Assembly (NCBI GenBank): GCA_009801015.1
Contig: VHZZ01000886.1
Location: 133,774 to 168,977 of the forward strand
DNA: 35,204 nucleotides
From: Silene noctiflora
Taxonomy: Eukaryota > Streptophyta > Magnoliopsida > Caryophyllales > Caryophyllaceae
Direction: 5' to 3'
The notes under the pieces were generated by a model, which saw only the letters and a list, made by a program, of their open reading frames with translations, was not told the DNA's origin and searched no databases. The stretch's first letter is position 1; each line of letters opens with the position of its first letter. Of this stretch, positions 8,879-18,508 are shown one piece after another. The translations under genes were made by a program, and so were the position numbers.

Positions 8879-11800
8879 CTAAAAAGCCATTCTACCAGCA
8901 AGTCTGCCCTCGGATATTCTTCTGTCAATGGCGGCATCAATTGAATTCATCTGTGAGCATTCGGAAGAAAATCAAAGGAAAAACATCTTGAGAACACTAG
9001 TTGTAATTGTAATGATTCTAATTCCTGAATTAGGAGTAGCTTCTACAGTTCTACATATGAAAAAAGACGGAAGCTGACCTGGAAACATTGCAAAGTCACA
9101 ACAGATATTCCCTTAATCCCATTTATATGTCCCAATTTGACCTACTTTGGATGTCAAAGTGTCAAAAGATGTAATCTTTGGCCGATATTTTGTTTAGAAA
9201 ATCAAACATCATTAACTTTACCTTGTATCTCTAAGTATATTTGGAGAAAAATGGCCAAAGTTGACATAAATTGACAATAATCAAAGTCAAATGGGATAAT
9301 AAATTTGGGAAAGAGGTAGTATAACAACAAATGCAAGATAGGGCAAAACCTGTTGGTATGCTCGCCTTCCACCCAAAACCACACAATTGGCGATTGTGCA
9401 CAAGAGAATGAAGTAATAAACCATGAATATATAAGTTAACCAGCAAAATAAATATATTTTTATGTCAAGGGTTGGTGATGCAGGACACCTTGAACCACCG
9501 ACAACATGTCTGTCAAATATGTAAGACTAACCAATATAAAACACATTAATACCTACTTGGACCTTTTGATGCCCACAAAGCAGCAGAATTTCCATGGGAA
9601 CTGGATAGAGGCGCTTAGATATAGTGCTAAAGCCCAAACAGAGCTATTGCCAGGAAACAGTTATTTATACTTGAAATAAAAGCACATCCACATTGACAAT
9701 TCTACACCTCTCCATCCAAGGAAGCCAAGAAATAAACAATACCTTTAATTATTTTTAAACAGCGAGCTAGAACCACGCCCAGACTAACCAGTAAAAAATG
9801 GAGCTAGAATTTCAATCGAAGTTTAAACTTACCTGGCTGGTTTCATCATGCACCTGGTGTTTTGGCAATGATGCTCTCCTTTCCTCCTGAACAAATTCAC
9901 ATGGCATCAGCAAAGTCACTCAATAACTTAATTTTGACAGACTAGAAGATCAGAAAATACGACTCGAATTATCAGAACATACCATTGACATAGCTTCATC
10001 ATCCCAGACCAAGTAAACCTCATTTGTCGCTGATTGGTTTGCTGGTGCTTTGTTTGCAATTACTGGAGGAGGACCAATTGATGGGCCGCTAGTGTTTGGT
10101 CCAGAAGCGTATGTATGTGAATTAACTGGCGCTCCTAACCATGTAGAAAAAAAAACTTGGTCAAACTCATCTATCAACATACAAAGCTCAAAGCTAACTA
10201 TGCCTCCACTCAAGAGACTTATTAGATCGAAACACTTGACCAATGATGAAGACAACTAAAATACAAAAGATGATCCTACACAGGGCTCAACAACAACAAA
10301 AAAAAACACTACTTCAATTTGTATCAGTAAAATATCTTTGAACTATAATAGCTCAATTCCTAACAGGTTGTTTCTATACAAAAATGGGAGGGAAATGGCG
10401 GGAAAGGAAGGGGGGTTCTCTCCAAATCTTTCCTTTGTTGGAGAGGAAATAATTTGCCTTGGAGGAGGGGAAATGGAGGGATCAATTTTCCCTCCCCTCC
10501 AAATCCATCCATCCCCAATTTACCTGCCCAAACAAAGGAAATGGCCCCCCCTCCAAATCTCTCCCATTCCTTTCCCTCCAAATTCCCCTATCCAAACAAA
10601 GGGTAAAAGTAAAACTTGGATGTTTGCTAAACATATTTATAGCCAAGTTCCTAGAGGTGGAAGAACTACTCTTCCAACTTTCCTTTTTTGGTTCACCATA
10701 TTTAAACTTCCTATTTTGAATCATTCCCTTTTTTGTACGTAATTTGTGGTTATTCATCATTGTGATTAGTGACCCCACATCTTCCCAAGACTTGCAATTT
10801 CCTCCATATTCCTTAATTCTTATAACCAAGGTGGTATGAAACTTATATGTGGTCGAAAGGAGTACTTGGTAATAGAAAGAAACTGAAATATGAAGGGATG
10901 CATACCTAGGCCATTTGGTGCGTGGTAATTGTTCACCATATTAGGAGGCATACTGGAGTATGCAGGAATAGAAGATCTACCGTCTGATAGTCCTGGTGGA
11001 GGAATCGCTGCAATTTGATTGGGCAAACTAGTTGGGGCTCCAACGGGGAACAAAGGCTGTGATACAGGAACAGGAGCTGGAGAGGAATGCATCGCAGGTG
11101 GGTATGGAGGTTGTGATAGAGGAGCTCCAGTAGACGACAATGGTGGGGCCACGTTTTGAATTGGGAAAAGAGGCTGCTGTGGAGGAACTGAGCCAACGGG
11201 TGGCATCGAAACTGCTGGAGGCACTGACACAGCTGGATGGGGAGGATACCACATTGGTGGACGAGGAACTTGCCACCCAGGTGGGCCTGCAACTCGCGGA
11301 TTGTACCTGTATCAAGCATTCAAAGCAAGGTAAGAAATTATAGCATGAGTCCACCACCTTTGAACAATATAGTTTCTACTATTATGCCTGAAATCTGAAG
11401 TTGCCCTCTCCCTCCTTCCAAATTGATTTTAAAGCTCTTGCTAAAACAATTAAGAACTAAACATGCAACATCAGGAAGGCCATTTCCAGCAGAAAAGGAG
11501 GATCCAGAAACACAGCAATTGGAATTCACCTCCCCCGGGATTGTGACCTCATTCCTAACAATACTGGTAGATCCAATATCTTTGTTTTTCTTTACAAGGA
11601 ATAATCTATTTTACTTGTGAGAGATTAACTTACCAAATAGCAAATAAACACTATTGTTAGTTGCACACGTGTATGATGCATCTATTTTCCAACACAATAT
11701 GCCTACAAGGCACCTACCTAGACTAACTAGAGTAACTACCTGCAGATCACAGAAGTACAGAACAGCAATTTGAAAGGGCAACTGTTCGTTTAAGAAATAA

Positions 11801-14800
11801 CTATTCTCCAATAAGCAACAGACAGAAAAAAAATGCATAGACTACACGAATCAAGGACTAAAAAGGAAATATTCCCACATTCGTGCCCTCATTAATTCAC
11901 TTTGTTGATCAAATATTGGCGTTAATTTTCACTTCAATGACCCGTGTATTGAAAATCTTCCCACTTAAGGTGAATTCCACATACTGTTGCCAGAAAAAAC
12001 TACTTTATTATGCTTCAAAGTACTTGTTAACCAAGTGAATTTTAGGTATATATTACACTTTAGATTAAAACTTGAGTCTCAACATGGAGTTAGCATAACC
12101 CCAGTCTCAGAATTAGCTCAAATATAGGGAACCAGAGTGAATATTATCCAATAACGATCTTCAAAATAACCAAACAAGCAAACGGTACCTCTTATAGTCT
12201 TCTAGTATTATGGAAAAAGATAATGGAAGAAAAAACACCCCTCACTACATCAAATTACCGAATATCATTATCAACGCAATAAGAATCATGAAGTTCACTT
12301 AACTACATAAGTGCAGGGATAGGGGTGGATAATTGATATAGAGATGAAAATGAAGGAATAATCAGGTATGGGAAGCATACATGGGTGGTGGTTGCATCAT
12401 TCCATAGGGGGGCTGCGGCCTGAACCCAGCAATCCCTGGCATCATGCCACCAACCATATTGGTTGCAGGAATATCAACTTTTGCAGATTTTGATGGTGTC
12501 TCCTCTTCTGCAAGATATCAATCAAAACAGAGTAATAAGTATAATGTGCATGAGTTGCAAAAAAGGACAGTATCTGTTCTGCCAAATTCTACGGTGAGGT
12601 GATAGCAAGCCTTTCCTAGTTAAAAGTATCATACACACTCTCTCCACAGCAAGGTTGCACAGTTTGTGGTTCAATTCAGAACGTGTTCGGGTCGTAAACA
12701 CTAACTATCATGAACTGAATTCAAATAGGGATACTATAGCCGATATTCCAATTCCCATTAATACCCATCCACCTGTCCCCACATTACTGAGGAAAGGAGA
12801 CAAAAATCCATGTTACGTAACCAGTCCATTTGCGTACTCGAAGGGAATAAAACAATACTTTCCTGCCCCATAAAACCTATACCCAAAGGACTCCAGTGAG
12901 CTCCCCTAGCAAAAGTATATAACAATTAATTTCCTATTCCCATAAACTAAAACTCACAGTTTTTTCACTCCACACCCCCATGTGACAGAGAAAAAAAACA
13001 TCGTCCTAAACCAATTTTATACCTCATCCCACAAAAAAAAATAAAAAAAAAATAAAAAAAAATCTACAGTAGATATTATTTGTAAATTTTCTTTGGATAA
13101 CATTATAAACCTTCCATGTACTTCAGCTGAAACATCAGATATCCATCCACTGTATGATAAAGGTTTTAAACCCAAGCTTACTTTATTGTGCAAAGACAAG
13201 AAATACCATCAAGGCACAAAACTTTAGTGCTTTTAGAGTCCGTGTCTGCATGACCAACAATAGTATCTACGCCAATTCTCACCCATATCACGCGGATTCG
13301 GCAAGGAAGTTGCACAGGGTACATATTCAAGTTTTCGATGCCATGATTCAAAAGTTGAGACACAGAAATATGACCTCAAATGAAGGTAAGATATGGAACA
13401 AGTTTTCAAAAGAATATCTTATTTAAATGTCAAAGACATGAATGATTTTGAATTATTAAAATTAAATTGACAGATGTGCTTATACAAGGCCTAAAATCAT
13501 CCAAAATTCAACAGAGCACTATACTCTTCTTGTACCCATCTCATACCATTAAAGAATGATATTGTCCCATTCCTCTTACCCTCCCTTACCCTGTGTCTTC
13601 CTTCCCTTCTTTCCCACTTTTCGTATTCGAAACAAAACAGTTACTCTACTTTTGTCATGTAAGCCTCCTTCTCAGGCTTCGCCAGGAGAAGTGACAGTTC
13701 GGTAATGCTCGCACATTCGCCTTAATTCTTTCCCAAGAGTTCAAAATGGCAAACCTAATCATAATACCAAACTCCTTTTGAACTTCATCAATCCTTCAAT
13801 CCAACATATCCGATGACTTTACTACAGCTTAAAAGGCTCATCAAACACGCATTTATAATAGAATCACTTCCTGTCATAGTTCACGCATTTATAATAGAAT
13901 CACTTCCTGTCATAGTTCCACATACATTACCCTCACCAATCAACAGGAAATGTATTAACACTTTCAGTTCTTTAAGCACTAGAACCCATAAAATGTAAAT
14001 TCTCTCAAAAGGTTCTAACGCCTGAGCAAACAAATTCAACTATCCTTCCAATGTTCCGGTTTACAGAAAACAGAAACATCCTGTGGCACATTGACACCAT
14101 AGTCCCCATCAATGCATCACAGTTTATCTAATGGAAGTTTCAAAGTGTTTGTTAGCTAGTAGCAATTTGCTTAAAACCTTAACGCTTTGACCACACAGAT
14201 TCACCCAACGCAACAAACTTTACAATACAGTTATACATCAAGCCCCCTATAACAAAACAAATTCACCCAAATTCGACCTGTTTCCAGCAAAATCCAAACT
14301 TGAACACTTTCCTAAACCCCTAAATCTACAAGCTAACACTATTGAATTCCCTGGGGCACCCTGAGATGGAAACAAAACCCGTAATTTCAAACCGAAGCCG
14401 TGCCATTAAAGTCACATATCAGATCCCAACTTTTACAAAAATACGCAATCCTAAAACCCTAATTACAAAATTAAACAAATACTAAAACAGAAAAATCAAC
14501 CTGTCTCGCCATAATGTGCAGCCAAGACATCAGCCGGAATCCCTTGCATTCCATAAATCTCAATCTCGGTCGACTCTCTACCTTCTTTCGCATTCGGAAC
14601 CCTAACACAAACAAAACAAAACAAAATCATCAAATCACAACAACAATCAATCACCCCCAAACAACACAAAACCCAAACAAAAATCAACCAAAAACCCTTG
14701 AAAAAGCGGGAATTACTTGGTGACGGATTCCTTATGAACTTGAAGAACATGAATGACCATACCACCAGCAGTAGAAAGCTTCTTATTACAAGCATGACAC

Positions 14801-14910
14801 TTAAAGTGCTTAGCTTTTTGATGTTGTACAAGAATTTTTTCGTCATCGAACTCTCTATCGCAGTAATAGCAGAATACTTTGTCGTTTTGACGCTTCTTCT
14901 TTCTCCCCAT
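8879..14910 (-). CDS. SUF4: SUPPRESSOR OF FRIGIDA 4 (C2H2/BED-type zinc-finger transcription factor)
   Basis: Seven exons: 14717-14910, 14501-14601, 12381-12507, 10906-11306, 9983-10134, 9833-9886 and 8879-8950 (stop 8879-8881). They sum to 1101 nt, or 366 residues, the usual family length. All introns are GT-AG and every junction keeps frame. Exon 1 starts [17 protein letters not shown] and holds two zinc fingers: C14-C17-H30-H35 and C38-C41-H54-H59. Exon 2 encodes [20 protein letters not shown]. Exon 4 is a long Pro-rich, Gln/Met-containing linker. Exon 5 has [20 protein letters not shown] and [14 protein letters not shown]. The end is [15 protein letters not shown]. In Arabidopsis SUF4 is a nuclear protein that binds FLC-type promoters, recruits the FRIGIDA complex and delays flowering. 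No ATG lies in the leader between the TATA box and this start. The start, the end and all splice sites are supported by the reading. Confidence 0.95.
9107..9315. mobile_element. Possible MITE relic in SUF4 intron 6
   Basis: CCCTTAATCCCATTTATATG at the left and an inverted counterpart CAAATGGGATAATAAATTTG at the right, with TTGAC(C/A) repeats inside. The ends are diverged. A related half lies at about 30858-30925 in the remorin gene. Confidence 0.35.
10357..10613. mobile_element. Purine/pyrimidine-rich foldback MITE in SUF4 intron 4
   Basis: The left half is G/A-rich (GGGAGGGAAATGGCGGGAAA) and the right half C/T-rich (CCTTTCCCTCCAAATTCCCC). The right end is CCCTATCCAAACAAAGGGTA. The centre GGAAATAATTTGCCTTG is shared with the two copies at 19062-19616, so all three are one family. 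Open frames seen here on both strands are by-products of the composition. Confidence 0.65.
12508..14500 (-). other. SUF4 intron 2 (1993 bp)
   Basis: The longest SUF4 intron. It holds the 36-bp tandem duplication at 13846-13917 and an A-rich tract at 13031-13061. No exon-like frame was found. Confidence 0.8.
13846..13917. repeat. Perfect 36-bp tandem duplication
   Basis: Copies 13846-13881 and 13882-13917 are identical and begin CACGCATTTATAATAGAATC. It lies in SUF4 intron 2. Perfect identity argues for a recent event or an assembly artefact. Confidence 0.95.
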
Positions 14911-15165
14911 TGATTCTAAATTACTTGCTTAATTAATTAAATCAATGGCGGAAATTAGGGTTTCGGCAAGTTGTTTGGGTGTGATTAATTTATACAAGTA
15001 ATTAATTTGATTTTATAAAAGTGGGAAATTTGTGAGGGATAAGAAGGTTTTGATCGAAAAAATTGGGGGAAATCAAGACAAGTTTTGTTTTTGTGTTGGT
15101 TTATTTATTTTCTGCTGCTTCAATTGTTGAATTGTTAAGAGGGTGAGATTGTGAGATTTTATATA
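14911..15165 (-). promoter_or_regulatory. SUF4 leader and core promoter
   Basis: A good TATA box, TATATAAAA on the minus strand, is at 15157-15165, about 250 bases before the SUF4 ATG. That implies a leader of roughly 200-220 bases. The leader contains no ATG, so there is no upstream ORF. A telo-box (AAACCCTAA on the minus strand, 14955-14963) lies about 45 bases before the start codon; such boxes are common in leaders of housekeeping plant genes. Transcription start is inferred. Confidence 0.5.
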
Positions 15166-15189
15166 GTATGGTGAAAAAGGTTGTAGTCG

Positions 15190-15440
15190 GGCTTTTTAGC
15201 CCAACTTCAATAGAGGTCCGGCCTCGTTTGGTAGTACCGGCAAACAAATCAGGTCGTGTCGGGTTTGTGTTCGTGTCACATTTAAACAGGTTACGAACCC
15301 TTTAGCCTAAATCCGACCCAATTAATTTTTGTGTCGTATTCATGTCGATCTACTTGCATAAATGGGTCATCGAGCCTCGATTCAAACCCATTAATTTCGT
15401 GTTGGGCTCGTGTCGTGTTTACGTGTCATGCCAATATTCG
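15190..15440. repeat. GTGTCGGGTT-rich dispersed repeat
   Basis: Recurrent GTGTCG, GGGTCAT and AACCCATTAA words upstream of the SUF4 promoter. This is the style of plant dispersed non-coding elements. No clear ends were found. Confidence 0.4.
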
Positions 15441-15543
15441 GAAAGTTTAAATATAGTACAGAAAATTCACGTGATACTCTTGAACATTGCTACTTTGCAT
15501 AAAGTACTCAATATTTTATGTTTATATACATCATACCCTCTAT

Positions 15544-15893
15544 TAGGGGTGTAAACGAGCCGAGTTGAGCTGGAGCTCGGGTGGGCTCGGGGTCGGCTCG
15601 AATTTTTTAGCTCGAGCTCAGGCTCCGGCTCGACTCGGTTCAAAACTCGTCAAGCCTAAAAAATTGAAGCTCAAGCTCGGCTCGGGTTCGAATCGAGCTA
15701 ATTTTGTCATTATTTGAAATAAAAAAAATACTACAATATAAAGATTATACAAAAAAAAAAAAAAAACTACAAACGAGCCGAACTTTGTTGAGCCCAGGCT
15801 CGGCTCCAGCTCATTTTGACCGAGCATGAGCAGAGCTTTGACCGAGCCAATTCTGAGGGCTCAAAGAGCCGGCTCATATCATTGACAACCCTA
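15544..15893. mobile_element. hAT-like MITE, GAGCC/AGCTCGG-rich
   Basis: The ends TAGGGGTGTAAACGAGCC and (reverse of the right end) TAGGGTTGTCAATG form a TIR. It is flanked by an 8-bp direct repeat, CCCTCTAT (15536-15543) and CCTTCTAT (15894-15901), with one mismatch. An 8-bp duplication and a TAGGG end fit hAT. The interior is made of GAGCC/GGCTC words in both orientations, with no transposase. Confidence 0.8.
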
Positions 15894-15962
15894 CCTTCTA
15901 TGTTTGATTTTCATGCACAATATATCTTTTTTGTCGTTTTTGTAAAATTGCGAATGATCATA

Positions 15963-16220
15963 CTCCCTCCATTCAACTCCACACTACACTTATCTATTTT
16001 GCACACTATTCACAAATGATCCTTCAAGTTCATTTTTCTCTCAATACATAAGTAAAAATATATTCATGTGGGATCTTGTTTGATTTGCCTTGACGAGTAC
16101 ATTATAAATATCTAACTTTTATATTTTTTGCAAATACGTAGCTAAAGATATTTAACGCCCAAAACCCGCGTTGGCAAACGTGAAAAAAGAAATGTGTAGT
16201 GTGGAGTTGAATGGAGGGAG
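15963..16220. mobile_element. Stowaway MITE, near-intact
   Basis: It starts CTCCCTCCATTCAACTCCAC and continues ACTACAC. The right end is its perfect inverted copy over at least 27 bases. TA is present at 15961-15962 and 16221-16222. It is the best preserved Stowaway in the window. Confidence 0.9.
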
Positions 16221-16569
16221 TAAGTCCTAAATCAAAATTCAAGAGTCAACCAAATTTTTTTTCTAAAATAATTATCTTGTCATAATCTACGATTCGAGAA
16301 AAAAAATTGTCGACTGTAGTTTTCTTTGTGGTTTTTTTTTTTTCGAAATCCTCAAATCAAACATATCTTCGATCTTTAGTTTCCGAATGACCATTTTCGT
16401 TTTATTAAAGTATAGATCTCGAAAAGATAATCAATTTTGGAAAAAAAAAATGGCTATTTCTGGTTTATGGTTTACGATTTATGTTCAATGGGACTTGGGA
16501 GATTGGAGATTTTAAAAACGATAAAAAAAGGCAAGCTATGCTTAAAAACCAGACTCAAGGAGTCAAGAG

Positions 16570-17098
16570 TAGGGGTGTAAGTGATATCAGCTGGCTCGTA
16601 AAGCCCTCAGAATCAGCTCGGTCAAAGCTCGGCTCGAAATCGGTCAAAATTGATTCCGAGCCGATTCCGAACCGAGGTGGATAAAATCCGAGCCGATTCT
16701 GAGCTTAGTAGAGCTCGGATCAAAAGCTCATTTAGGCTCGTTTTATTTTTTATTATTAGTTAATTTTGATACTTGACAAATATTTTTATTCTTAATAAAA
16801 TGTTAATTTAGCATGCATAATTTTAATTTTATTATACTTAATAAGTATTTTATATTTACATTTTCTAATAATATATTTATTTCTAATTTGATTTAAAAGT
16901 TAAAAAATGTATAAAAAAATATAGATTTAATGAAGCTCGAATAGCTCGAGTTGAGCTCGAGCTTAATCTGAGCCGATTCTGAGCTTTGAAATTTTAAGCT
17001 CGGAAAATTCTGAGCCGATTCCGAGCTCTACCTCAAGTTTCCGAGCCGATTCCAAGTCCACCCAAGCTCGAGCTCAAATCGGCTCGATTACACCTCTA
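16570..17098. mobile_element. hAT-like MITE, GAGCC/AGCTCGG-rich, second copy
   Basis: It begins TAGGGGTGTAAG; the right end reversed begins TAGAGGTGTAATCGAGCC. It is flanked by GTCAAGAG (16562-16569) and GTCAAGGG (17099-17106), an 8-bp duplication with one mismatch. GAGCCGATTC words fill both arms around an AT-rich middle (16735-16930). Confidence 0.8.
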
Positions 17099-17386
17099 GT
17101 CAAGGGTACCATGTGCACAAACTTAAAATGGTGTGTACAAGTGTACGACATGAAAAATGGCAAAGTTTTGTCACACGACTTTAACCTAAAATCACCGCAG
17201 GACAGGGTGATTTTATAAGAGCTTACACTCATGATAACAGGAGCCTTAGTGGACCCAATTTGGCAATTACTTTTAATACAAGTAGAGCAGTTTAATAACT
17301 GAACTTTTTTTTCTCCAAAAATTTACTTAAAAAAAATTATTTCCCGACAAATAAAGAAAACAAATTCATCTCTACTGAAGGGGAAA

Positions 17387-17583
17387 TCAATGTGTCTTGC
17401 TTGTGACGGACACTATCCGTCACAAGTTGAAGATGGATAGCGCCTCTTTCACGATAAGGCAAGTTGGAAGGCAGGTGGAGAAATAAAACATCTCATGGAT
17501 AGTGTCACTTGCATATTGTAAAAGGGCACTATCCGTCTTCAGCTTGTGACATATAGTGCCCGTCTTCGATCAGAATTTGTGAG
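17387..17583. mobile_element. GTGACGGA-type hairpin MITE
   Basis: The left end holds an 11-bp stem CTTGTGACGGA-cacta-TCCGTCACAAG (17400-17426). The right arm (about 17528-17583) is its inverted copy over about 45 bases with substitutions (CACTATCCGTCTTCAGCTTG). It is the same family as 7797-7976 and 2765-2898. Confidence 0.7.
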
Positions 17584-17699
17584 GGGAAATATGCATGGTT
17601 TGACGAACTGACGTACCAGCCGGTCATCTCTACCAGTCAACGCCCAAATTCATGAATCACATAATACGAGTGAAAGATGTGATATATCAACGCACTCCA

Positions 17700-18080
17700 A
17701 TGTCTACCCCTCCCCCCTCCTATTCTCCTAATCCCAATCTTGATCTTTCTGCGACCTGGAGAGAATACTATGGGGGAATCGAGAAGTGCAGTTTCAGATA
17801 TTCTCACAGATGGTAATAGCCCTATTTGCCCCTTCTCTTCCCCAATAACTACAGGAAAATGAACCCGACTAGACGACGACTAAGGTGACAATCTGACAAC
17901 CAGGACTTAAATCCATCAACAGTTCTCCAGGTATGTTCGTCAATCTTGAGAATAATCCTGAAAACTTGGCTTGATAGGGCAAAGAAATTGACATGTATGC
18001 AAGATAAGCTGAACAACATTGAAATGCTAGAATTGTTTCGATCTTCAAACGTTACCAAATTCACGTATCAAGGTTTCTAA
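17700..18080 (+). pseudogene. Unrecognised short reading frame in two blocks, possible small gene or gene relic
   Basis: Block 1 (17700-17816) reads 38 residues from an ATG: MSTPPPSYSPNPNLDLSATW, then REYYGGIEKCSFRYSHRW. Block 2 (17889-18080) reads 63 residues in the same frame, including LNPSTVLQVC, LKTWLDRAKKLTCMQDKLNN and IEMLELFRSSNVTKFTYQGF. Between them are TAA TAG and a TGA. A donor-like ATG/GTAATA at 17812/17813 and an acceptor-like CTACAG at 17854 would remove the first two stops and keep frame, but that intron is only 42 bases and TGA 17886-17888 remains. I do not recognise the product. It lies downstream of and opposite to the TOM3-like gene, just after a hairpin MITE. It may be a relic, an antisense transcript, or chance. 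A fully overlapping minus-strand frame looks less protein-like. Confidence 0.25.
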
Positions 18081-18508
18081 GAAACCCACCACAAAATTCC
18101 GACAGAAATATAGCAAAGAACAGTAAAACAAGATAAACAAAAGAACTGAAACAATCCTAGAAAACATTTTTTTTTTCTTTGTTTTTTTGTTTGCTAAATA
18201 CTGTGTAGTTTATTGTGGCATGAAAAGCCAAGGAACTGTACCAACTACCAAGGTACACACAATCAGAAAATAACTACACAAAGGTGTCATTGGAGAAAAA
18301 ATTAGCACCAGATGACCAAGAAAAACATATGAACAAAGACTTGTTAAAACACATCTCGTTAAAATTGTTTTTTTTTTTTTCAATCATCAAGCGTTTGGCA
18401 GACTGCAAGCACGGAGAATTCTTGGTTGGACTTGGGCAGTTTCATTCCTCTCACTTGAGTCTTTTATAAGAGTAGCACGCAACATCATTTGAGGCTCATA
18501 TATACACT
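18081..18508 (-). other. Probable 3' UTR and downstream region of the TOM3-like gene
   Basis: Contains T-rich tracts (18168-18190, 18367-18380). No further exon is recognised. A short plus-strand frame at 18284-18469 has no ATG start and no recognisable content. Confidence 0.35.

Noticed and set aside
10338..10829. Frames up to 134 residues on both strands
   Set aside because: They read through a purine/pyrimidine foldback element inside a SUF4 intron.
10820..11357. Several long overlapping minus-strand frames and one plus-strand frame
   Set aside because: All shadow SUF4 exon 4; only the frame joining exons 3 and 5 in phase matches the family.
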